A stretch of 9,815 bases of DNA from Promethearchaeia archaeon (GTDB taxonomy: Archaea > Asgardarchaeota > Lokiarchaeia > Sigyniarchaeales > SOKP01): assembly GCA_029856295.1 (NCBI GenBank), contig JAHQWS010000037.1, positions 1-9,815 of the forward strand, in the 5' to 3' direction. Of this stretch, positions 1-6,523 are shown one piece after another. How positions within the stretch are numbered: position 1 is the stretch's first letter; the number at the start of each line of letters is the position of its first letter. The position numbers and the translations under genes were made by a program. The notes under the pieces were generated by a model. It was not told where the DNA came from. It searched no databases and saw only the letters and a list, made by a program, of their open reading frames with translations.

Positions 1-2
1 GT

Positions 3-143
3 GCTATCAAAACAAATTATATTTTTCAAGAAAATTATATTAACTTATCAATAACGGCGATTAATTCCCAATTAATTTCGAATGTAAGTGGTAATAGATT
101 ATCAGTAATTTGGAATAACATATTTTCCATAGAGATTAAGTAA
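3..143 (+). pseudogene. Upstream fragment of Ig-like membrane protein A, ending at an in-frame TAA
   Basis: The frame that encodes the Ig-like protein at 144-1349 is also open from the window's left edge to a TAA at 141-143. The encoded peptide, with segments such as NVSGNRLSVIW and NNIFSIEIK, is Ig-like beta-strand sequence and aligns with protein B at about 5135-5275 (GEKINVTVRY). At the stop, A reads IEIK-stop-NDTDNN where B reads VTVRYNDDSDN, so TAA occupies a Tyr codon (TAT at 5273-5275 in B). The two halves were therefore one gene, cut by a single-base nonsense change. The signal peptide and earlier domains lie outside the window. Whether this is a true pseudogene, a sequence error or readthrough cannot be decided from the sequence alone. 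Confidence 0.7.
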
Positions 144-1349
144 AATGATACTGATAATAACATTTTATTTCCAGGTGCAGATGTTTCATTTACATCATCG
201 ACTTCTTTTGGTACGATAGAAGATGATTTCAATGATAATGGAGAAGGTACTTATACGTTAACCTATAATACAACACAATTTCCTTATGCAGATAGCTTTT
301 TCTTAACAATAAAAGCAACTGGATTAAATACGTATGCGGATCAATCATTAGAGATTCGACTTGATATATTACCAATTCCAACACGACTTAATGATCAAAT
401 TTCGATAGTGCGTACAATAGATGTCTATGTACAAGATGAGTTGATTTTATACTTCGATTATAATACAACAGAAGATATTGGAGTTAAAGATGCTTTAGCA
501 ACCTATCAGTGGCAAAAAGGATCTGGTGATTTTACATTCGATGTTTTAACAAACGGTATTTTTGATGGGGAATACATTTTGGATTTCAATACGGAGCTAA
601 GAAGTATTGGAGGATATTCATTAGTCATTTCATTTACAAAAATAAATTATGAGCCTAGAACTGCGACTATAATTTTGAATATAATAAAAAGAGAACTTGA
701 TGCTGACTTAAGTGCGAAAGGACTTAAAGATGATCAAATTAATATTATCAAAGGAAATGAAGTTGAATTAGAAATAGAACTTCTTGATGCTGTAACTGGA
801 GAAAAGATTAGAGGTGCAGATGTCATATTAGATATTGCAGACGAAGAATTTGATTTTGATGAGGATGATCCTGGAATTTATACCTATACGTTTAGTACAG
901 AAGAATATGAAGCATTCTTTACCTCTCAAACTTTAACGGGAGAAATCAAAATCAAAGCATCAAATTATACTTCAGAGACAAAGGATATAACCATTGTCAT
1001 TGAAATGGAGGAAGTAGCTGAAGGTATCCCAACATTCTATTTCATAATGATTGCAGGGGCAATTGCAGCAGTGGTGGGCAGTTTAGCAGCATATCGATTT
1101 ATTCAAATAGCCAGAATTCCTAAATTTGTTAAAAAAGCACGCAAAATCAAAAAGGCCATAAAATCAAATGACCAAATCTCAGAATCACTATTATATCCTT
1201 CAAAGGAGGAATATATGGTTAAAACTTTAGAAGATAATTATAGTACTCTCGGACTTTCTATGACCGAACTTATGGGAGTAAAGGCTAAAAAAGGAGGTAT
1301 AATTTCAGATAAAATGGATTCAATCAAAAAGAAGGGAGGTAATATCTAG
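144..1349 (+). CDS. Ig-like repeat type I membrane protein A (C-terminal part)
   Basis: Surface protein of unknown specific function. The frame is open from 144, just after an in-frame TAA. The first conventional start is GTG 408, but that Val lies inside an Ig-like domain that aligns with protein B through this point, so 408 is unlikely to be the native start. Visible parts are two complete Ig-like beta domains, a third domain with a conserved acidic DFDEDDPG loop (about 840-875), one membrane helix (about 1023-1095, GIPTFYFIMIAGAIAAVVG), a basic stretch RIPKFVKKARKIKKAIK just inside the membrane, and a cytosolic tail of about 70 residues with the motif LGLSMTELMGVKAKK. N-x-S/T sequons are present in the outer part. 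The gene ends in TAG at 1347-1349, directly against the ATG of the longin/winged-helix gene, so the two are almost certainly one operon. The anchor and tail are highly similar to those of B. Confidence 0.75.
   Translation, partial: NDTDNNILFPGADVSFTSSTSFGTIEDDFNDNGEGTYTLTYNTTQFPYADSFFLTIKATGLNTYADQSLEIRLDILPIPTRLNDQISIVRTIDVYVQDELILYFDYNTTEDIGVKDALATYQWQKGSGDFTFDVLTNGIFDGEYILDFNTELRSIGGYSLVISFTKINYEPRTATIILNIIKRELDADLSAKGLKDDQINIIKGNEVELEIELLDAVTGEKIRGADVILDIADEEFDFDEDDPGIYTYTFSTEEYEAFFTSQTLTGEIKIKASNYTSETKDITIVIEMEEVAEGIPTFYFIMIAGAIAAVVGSLAAYRFIQIARIPKFVKKARKIKKAIKSNDQISESLLYPSKEEYMVKTLEDNYSTLGLSMTELMGVKAKKGGIISDKMDSIKKKGGNI
1334..1340 (+). promoter_or_regulatory. Shine-Dalgarno site GGGAGGT for the 1350 gene
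   Basis: GGGAGGT lies 9 bases before ATG 1350 and inside the end of the membrane-protein gene, where it also encodes the C-terminal Gly-Gly. It fixes the start at 1350 and indicates translation coupled to the upstream gene. Confidence 0.75.
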
Positions 1350-2453
1350 ATGCCAGTTGGATTAGTTGTAATGAGATGGGATGATCGAACTGGTACTGAA
1401 GTTCTAGCGAAATATCCCGAAGAAATTACGATAACGGATAAAACATTAATGCAGGTATACAGCACACACGAATATAGCGGTGAAATGGGTATGATAAGCT
1501 TAATGGTTGGATCTCTAAACATTGCCTCATATTACTCAGGCCCTGACAAATCAATATATATTCTTTTACTATTAAGTTTAGATGACGACCCAGATGCTTA
1601 TGAGGGTGGATTGGCAGACACTTCCAGAATAATTCTTCAAAGTCTTGAAGATAAATCTTTTTTACCCGCGATACCTTCACTTTTCCAGCGTCTTTCTGTT
1701 TATCCTTCTTTAAATGATGAGCAGAGATTAGCGATGATATATCACGATAGCGTTAAAAGATTAATTATAGATAGACTTAGAGAAGAAGGAGTAGTATCTA
1801 AATCAGAATTAATGGTCTGGTTAAAAGATAAATATAAACAAGGTTTTGTTGATTTAGATAGTGTTTTAATTGATTTAATTAAGCGAGAACTAGTTAAAGA
1901 AGCATCAGTAAAAGGAATGCCCTCTGAGTTAATCTTTCTTACTAATGATATTTTAATGGCACGATTTCCCCCTGAAAAACTAGTCGAAAATCCCTCTGAA
2001 CACGGTCTCCCTGAAAATCTTGTAGGCGATTACATCTCTGTGTGCAAGAAATTTTTTCAGAATTATCGTCCTTCCGAACAAGATAACCATAATCTCTTAG
2101 AAATCTTAATAGATCCTCAAATATATGAAATATTGAGACTGTTGAGAGTATCGATTGTAACTAGAAATGAACTTGAAAAATTAAAAAAGAAAGGCGTTGA
2201 AGACATTGATAAAGCATTGAAAGTATTGTGGGAAACCCAACTGATTCAAGTATTTCAAGATAAAAGTGGAAATGAATATTATGCTTTACTCTCTGACATA
2301 TATTTATCATTAATATTTCCAAAATATCTTCTAAATACAATCAAAATGGAATACGAGAATAAGTCCAAAGCAGATAAGGTTTTAATAGAATATCTTAATG
2401 TGCTTGAAGATTCATATCTCAGTTTAAAATCAGCAGCAAAATCAAAAGAGTAA
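1350..2453 (+). CDS. Longin/roadblock-like protein with tandem winged helices (copy A)
   Basis: Cytosolic protein of 367 aa with no signal peptide or membrane segment. Residues 1-118 look like a longin/roadblock-type alpha-beta domain: a strand (GLVVMRW), an acidic turn, a second strand ending in KYPEE, a helix (TDKTLMQVYSTHEYSG), strands (MVGSLNIAS, YILLLLSLDDDPD) and a closing helix. Residues about 132-205 (KRLIIDRLREEG, SKSELMVWLKDKY) and about 243-325 (YEILRLLR, TRNELEKLKKKG, NEYYALLSD) each look like a winged helix. A charged C-terminal helix follows. Archaeal longin and roadblock proteins often regulate or scaffold small GTPases, and longin plus winged helices is also the plan of eukaryotic NPRL2/NPRL3. 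The gene starts directly after the stop of the Ig-like membrane protein, suggesting the two products work together at the membrane. Domain calls are by pattern only. It is about 75% identical by eye to the 6524 gene. Confidence 0.75.
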   Translation: MPVGLVVMRWDDRTGTEVLAKYPEEITITDKTLMQVYSTHEYSGEMGMISLMVGSLNIASYYSGPDKSIYILLLLSLDDDPDAYEGGLADTSRIILQSLEDKSFLPAIPSLFQRLSVYPSLNDEQRLAMIYHDSVKRLIIDRLREEGVVSKSELMVWLKDKYKQGFVDLDSVLIDLIKRELVKEASVKGMPSELIFLTNDILMARFPPEKLVENPSEHGLPENLVGDYISVCKKFFQNYRPSEQDNHNLLEILIDPQIYEILRLLRVSIVTRNELEKLKKKGVEDIDKALKVLWETQLIQVFQDKSGNEYYALLSDIYLSLIFPKYLLNTIKMEYENKSKADKVLIEYLNVLEDSYLSLKSAAKSKE

Positions 2454-2469
2454 TTTTAAAAATAAAAAA

Positions 2470-2500
2470 TTTTTTCTTATTTTTCTTTATTTTTATTTCT
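2470..2500 (+). terminator. T-rich archaeal-type terminator after module A
   Basis: A run of 31 bases, almost all T with single C or A interruptions, begins 17 bases after the stop of the longin/winged-helix gene. Archaeal transcription commonly terminates at such T tracts without a stable hairpin. A second T-rich block at 2565-2588 may be a backup. Confidence 0.55.
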
Positions 2501-2755
2501 CATAGACTCAGCAGTATTAAAATGAAATAACTATTTTTTATTATTATCAGTATCTAATGAAGAATTTTTTTAATTTTTTTATTTTATTATTAGAATTTAT
2601 TATCTTATTTTTTAAAGATATTTAGAAATCTTCAATTTGATTATGATATTAAGTTATATCCATTAAATTAGTATCAACTAATTAGATAAATCCCATAATA
2701 TAAACAAAAGAATTATATTTGATAATTTAAAATATGTTTTTGTTTTGCGTTATGA

Positions 2756-2765
2756 TTAAATATAA
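2756..2765 (+). promoter_or_regulatory. Possible TATA box for module B (TTAAATATAA)
   Basis: TTAAATATAA is a good archaeal TATA-like match. With the usual 25-27 base offset the transcript would start near 2786, giving a leader of under 20 bases before ATG 2804, which has no Shine-Dalgarno sequence. The AT-rich background makes chance matches likely. Confidence 0.35.
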
Positions 2766-2803
2766 GTTATTTTATGTGACAGTAAATAATTTATTCTAAA
2801 AAA

Positions 2804-3016
2804 ATGAGAATAATGAGAAATAAAAATTTAAAGAAAAAAGAAATCATTAGCTTAACTCTGATTTTAACTATAATGATTCCGTCGATACTAATGAATTTGA
2901 TTCCAAACACAAATAACACATTTTCGAACAATGACACATCATTAAGTGATGAGAATTCACAGGATAATAGCAATGATCTCAAGTTAAGTTTACCTCCAGC
3001 TTCATACGGATGGTAG
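2804..3016 (+). CDS. Signal-peptide segment of Ig-like membrane protein B (ends at in-frame TAG)
   Basis: A 70-residue reading frame with a typical signal peptide: a basic start (MRIMRNKNLKKK), a hydrophobic core (EIISLTLILTIMIPSILMNLI) and then a polar Asn/Ser/Asp-rich linker. It ends in LPPASYGW at TAG 3014-3016. The next codons in the same frame read NVSWNFRIPVSIS, the start of a DUF2341-like domain whose family often opens with an aromatic-rich W-x-N-x-S-W pattern. The TAG therefore most likely replaces a Trp (TGG) or Tyr codon, and this segment and the 3020 frame are two parts of one gene. A secreted 70-residue peptide with no mature domain is a much weaker reading. ATG 2813 is an alternative start. 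No Shine-Dalgarno site is seen. Confidence 0.7.
   Translation: MRIMRNKNLKKKEIISLTLILTIMIPSILMNLIPNTNNTFSNNDTSLSDENSQDNSNDLKLSLPPASYGW
3014..3016 (+). other. In-frame TAG interrupting membrane protein B
   Basis: This TAG separates a signal peptide from its mature surface protein. Both flanks are in the same frame, and over 1,160 uninterrupted codons follow. It may be a nonsense mutation, a sequence error, readthrough, or pyrrolysine if the organism encodes the Pyl system. The sequence alone does not decide. Confidence 0.7.
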
Positions 3017-3019
3017 AAT

Positions 3020-6000
3020 GTGAGTTGGAATTTTAGGATTCCAGTAAGTATTTCATCAACTGATGATCAAATTGATGCCCCTGTTGAATTATTTATTAAT
3101 TTTACGGAATACTTCAATGATATAAGTGCAGATAATCCTTGGTTAGACAAGACATCCATTAGAGTAATTGAATATGAATCTTCTTCTAAATACTGGGAGG
3201 TTGATTGCGAATTTGAAGAATATACAAGAACATATGATAATGAAACTAACGCGGTAGGAGATGTAATTTGGATTTTAAATGACACGACTCCTGTAGGGAT
3301 CACAAGAAATTTCTTTATTTACTTTAACAACGGATCGGTTTCACAATTCCCTACGGATTATTATACTGATTTAAGAGTTTGGCATGAAGGATTTGAAACT
3401 TATTATATTGGAGATATAAATGGAGGAATATCTGGTCAAGACACATATTCTACAAGTGGTTATTGGGAAGTAAGCAATGTGACTTCCGCAAGAGGACAAT
3501 CAGCATTACATATTTGGGGTAATTGCTGGAAAGATGAAGCATTAACCGGTTTTAGTTTCGGTGATACTCCTAATGTTAAAGTCACAGCAAAAATGAGATT
3601 TGACGATCCTCTAATTGACAGAGATATTTCAGGGATAGGATTTCATAATATCAGAACATCTATTCCTTCACCTGGTAATAGTTATGAAATTAGAGGAAAC
3701 CAAAACTGGGGCACTGCTGAGGGTAGGATATATGATGATGTTTACTATGCCGCAAATACCTTTTTCTGGTACACATTAAGCTATATTGCTCATGATGACT
3801 TTCTATTTTACATTGCAGATGATGATGCCTATACAAACCGAGATTTATATTGGGATGATATTTCCATATGGGATACAAGTATTTCAGATGTACAAACAGT
3901 ACATCCAGATGCTATGCTTCAAATAAGTACGGGAGATGTCGAGCCAGCAACCTTTAGATTAGAGGTTACATGCTTAGATGAGGATGGAACTCCAGTACCC
4001 GGAGCAACGGCTTATATTAGTAATATGTCTCAACCGGAGCTTAATGATGATGATGATAGTGATGTCAGTGGAGTAGCGAATTTTATTGATCTTGAAAAAA
4101 ATGGTATTTATAATATTACAGTCAACTATACTCAAAATGGTTTGGATAATCCACAGACAGAAACTGTTTTTATCTATGAGAATTATCAAATCAAAAACCT
4201 AGTCCATAAACTCACTGCATATTTAAATCTATCTACGTTTTACTTTAATGTTTCTGATGTTGATGGAGATCCTGTTCAATATGGCTTTGTTAAACTTATA
4301 GATCGCCTCACATCTATCGATGTGAGCAAAGGAACGTTAAATGAAATTGGTAACACCACAATAAGATGGTTAAACACCAGCACATACGATTATGAAGCAT
4401 ACTATGATTATATATCACTTCCAAATCCAGAAAAAAATGTTTATAGGAACGATAAAGTAAAAATAAAGGATAGAACCCAAATATTTGGGCCACATCTTAA
4501 TGTTCCAACACAGATATGCAATATAACTTTTAATGTAACTGAAAAAGATGATAAAACCTCATTTGCTAATGCCAAGCTAAGATTTTACAATGAAACAAAT
4601 AATCCCCAACCTATTAATACAATTGCAAATATTACAGTTCAAGCAAATGGACTTGCTACTTTTATTTCATTTGTAGATGGATATGGTGATTGGGAAAATT
4701 ATTCGGTTGAGGCATTTTTTGGTGGAAATGTAAGATCTATTGATTGGGATAAAAACGATAACTTTCTGAGTCATTATAACTTTTCATTAACTACTAAGAC
4801 CTTTGTTGATTTAAGAATTGATTTGGATATGGATGACTATAATACCACATTAAAATTAATAGATTATGAAAATGAAGTACTCTGGGGAGAAACATTCTAT
4901 ATTGTATTTAATTTCACATGGGAGAAACCCGGTTTTACTGCTCAACTTGCCACGCCTACAGAAATATTAGTACAAATATTAGATGGTGAAGGTGATCCAT
5001 TTAGCACACTGACAAATATCAAGAATGATATTGTAGAACTATCTGCGGGAGTTTTTAACTACTCATTTATAACTACTAAATTTTCACTAATAGGTAATAC
5101 ATATTATTTTATCAAAATTACAGCTAACTATGAGAATTATGTTCCTTCTGAACTTCAAAAGCAGTTATATATAGAACCATTGCCTACTAGTATGACTGTC
5201 CACGACTATTCATTTAATCCTATCACAGAAATTTCTGGATTTTACGGTGAAAAAATTAATGTTACAGTTCGATATAATGATGATTCTGACAACTCGTTGA
5301 AAGGTGCTCGGCTTAATTATGAATGGAAAAGTGATCCGGTTAAGATTGTTGATTCAGGTGATATTAATACTGATCCAAGAGATGATAGTTATTATACATT
5401 CGAATTAGACTTGAGTTTGGCTAATGCTGATACATATTTCCTTGAAATAAGTGCTATTTTAGAAAATTATTCAACACAAGAAAACTTTTACTTCTTGGAA
5501 GTGAAACCCAGAACTACTAATATCAACGGCGTGGAAAAATTGATTCTAATAACAAAGAATATTAATGTTGATGAGGATGAGGGTTATATTTTTACATTCG
5601 AATACAATGACACACTAAAGGTACCTACACAGAGAATTGGAGATTTAGATACATATTCATATTTCTGGTACAAATTAGACGATGATGGAAATCCAATTAC
5701 CGCTGCAAGTGAAGATACCGACTTAATTGCTACAGATGATAACCGATATGTCTTAGATTTTGATACCGAGAATCAAGCAGTTGGAAGTTATAAGTTAATT
5801 GTTACTTTAGAAAAACAAAATTATGAAACCAGCAGTGCTATTATTGACTTAAAAATAAATTTAAGAATTTTCGATGTTGATTTAAGTGCTAAAGGATTAA
5901 AAGACGATCAAGTTAACTTGGTTAAGGGAGATAAGATTGAATTCGAAATTGAATTAATTGATGAAGCAAGTGGAGAGAAAATAAGGGATGCCAAGGTAAC

Positions 6001-6523
6001 ATTGGAAATTGGTGATGATGAATTTGATTTCGATGAAGATGATCCTGGAATTTATACATATACTTTTGATACTGAAAAATTTGAGGCATTCTTTACTTCT
6101 CAAACGCTTACCGGAGAGATTATAATCAAAAAAGATAATTATGATACTGAAAATTTAGACATCACAATAGTAATAGAAATGGAAGAAGTATATCCCGGAA
6201 TACCGACATTTTATTTTATAATGGTCATTGGAGCTATTGCCGCTGTCGCTGGAAGTCTGTCAGCATATAGATATATTCAAATCGCAAGAATTCCTAAATT
6301 CGTTAAAAAGGCAAGAGCTATGAAGAAGGCAATTAAAGCGAAGAAAGAAATTCCCGATTCTGCATTGACAGATTTAAAAAATGAGATGATATTAAAACAA
6401 TTCGGTACTGAATGGGAAGAAATCGGACTATCATTAAGTGACATATTAGGAATAAAAGCAAAGAAACCAAAAGCTATTTCTAAATCAAACGATTCAATAA
6501 ATAAACGAGGGGGTGTGGAGTAA
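3020..6523 (+). CDS. Large Ig-like type I membrane protein B (mature part)
   Basis: Surface protein, about 1,240 aa when joined to the signal peptide at 2804. GTG 3020 is simply the first start codon after TAG 3014 and is probably not native. In numbering from 3020: residues 1-108 are DUF2341-like (SWNFRIPVSI to FFIYFNNG); about 120-300 form a lectin/jelly-roll-like region (WHEGFETYYIGD to WDDISIWD); about 310-385 are CNA-B/carboxypeptidase-regulatory-like (LDEDGTPVPGATAYI); several Ig-like beta domains run to about 1055. One membrane helix (about 1060-1083, nucleotides 6197-6270) is followed by RIPKFVKKARAMKKAIK and a cytosolic tail with IGLSLSDILGIKAKK. More than 20 N-x-S/T sequons suggest a glycosylated exterior. 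From about 5135 onward it is paralogous to protein A. The stop TAA touches the ATG of the 6524 gene. Likely an adhesion or sensing receptor; the ligand is unknown. Confidence 0.8.
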   Translation: MSWNFRIPVSISSTDDQIDAPVELFINFTEYFNDISADNPWLDKTSIRVIEYESSSKYWEVDCEFEEYTRTYDNETNAVGDVIWILNDTTPVGITRNFFIYFNNGSVSQFPTDYYTDLRVWHEGFETYYIGDINGGISGQDTYSTSGYWEVSNVTSARGQSALHIWGNCWKDEALTGFSFGDTPNVKVTAKMRFDDPLIDRDISGIGFHNIRTSIPSPGNSYEIRGNQNWGTAEGRIYDDVYYAANTFFWYTLSYIAHDDFLFYIADDDAYTNRDLYWDDISIWDTSISDVQTVHPDAMLQISTGDVEPATFRLEVTCLDEDGTPVPGATAYISNMSQPELNDDDDSDVSGVANFIDLEKNGIYNITVNYTQNGLDNPQTETVFIYENYQIKNLVHKLTAYLNLSTFYFNVSDVDGDPVQYGFVKLIDRLTSIDVSKGTLNEIGNTTIRWLNTSTYDYEAYYDYISLPNPEKNVYRNDKVKIKDRTQIFGPHLNVPTQICNITFNVTEKDDKTSFANAKLRFYNETNNPQPINTIANITVQANGLATFISFVDGYGDWENYSVEAFFGGNVRSIDWDKNDNFLSHYNFSLTTKTFVDLRIDLDMDDYNTTLKLIDYENEVLWGETFYIVFNFTWEKPGFTAQLATPTEILVQILDGEGDPFSTLTNIKNDIVELSAGVFNYSFITTKFSLIGNTYYFIKITANYENYVPSELQKQLYIEPLPTSMTVHDYSFNPITEISGFYGEKINVTVRYNDDSDNSLKGARLNYEWKSDPVKIVDSGDINTDPRDDSYYTFELDLSLANADTYFLEISAILENYSTQENFYFLEVKPRTTNINGVEKLILITKNINVDEDEGYIFTFEYNDTLKVPTQRIGDLDTYSYFWYKLDDDGNPITAASEDTDLIATDDNRYVLDFDTENQAVGSYKLIVTLEKQNYETSSAIIDLKINLRIFDVDLSAKGLKDDQVNLVKGDKIEFEIELIDEASGEKIRDAKVTLEIGDDEFDFDEDDPGIYTYTFDTEKFEAFFTSQTLTGEIIIKKDNYDTENLDITIVIEMEEVYPGIPTFYFIMVIGAIAAVAGSLSAYRYIQIARIPKFVKKARAMKKAIKAKKEIPDSALTDLKNEMILKQFGTEWEEIGLSLSDILGIKAKKPKAISKSNDSINKRGGVE
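6507..6515 (+). promoter_or_regulatory. Purine-rich ribosome-binding region for the 6524 gene
   Basis: GAGGGGGTG, 8 bases before ATG 6524, overlaps the codons for the C-terminal Arg-Gly-Gly-Val of membrane protein B. It mirrors the GGGAGGT site before the copy-A gene and supports coupled translation. Confidence 0.55.

Larger units (their letters stand above)
2454..2803 (+). other. 350-base AT-rich spacer between modules A and B
   Basis: No credible gene is seen on either strand. The spacer holds two T-rich blocks (2470-2500 and 2565-2588), a short AT-only inverted repeat (2666-2683) and a TATA-like box near 2756-2765. A 22-codon frame from ATG 2557 encodes only Phe/Leu/Ile-rich low-complexity sequence. 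The layout suits termination of module A followed by independent initiation of module B. Confidence 0.6.

Noticed and set aside
408..410. GTG 408 as the true start of membrane protein A.
   Set aside because: The Val is inside an Ig-like domain, the frame continues upstream with homologous protein, and no ribosome-binding site or signal peptide follows.
2557..2625. Small plus-strand frame of 22 codons in the spacer (MKNFFNFFILLLEF start).
   Set aside because: It is made of T-tract codons, has no ribosome-binding site and overlaps a likely termination region.
2666..2683. Inverted repeat AATTAG-TATCAA-CTAATT in the spacer before module B.
   Set aside because: Six-base arms with one G-C pair are expected by chance in sequence this AT-rich. 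No second copy was seen upstream of the other genes.
2454..2803. Possible tRNA, small RNA or CRISPR repeat in the spacer.
   Set aside because: No cloverleaf, no GC-rich structured island and no regularly spaced repeats are visible.
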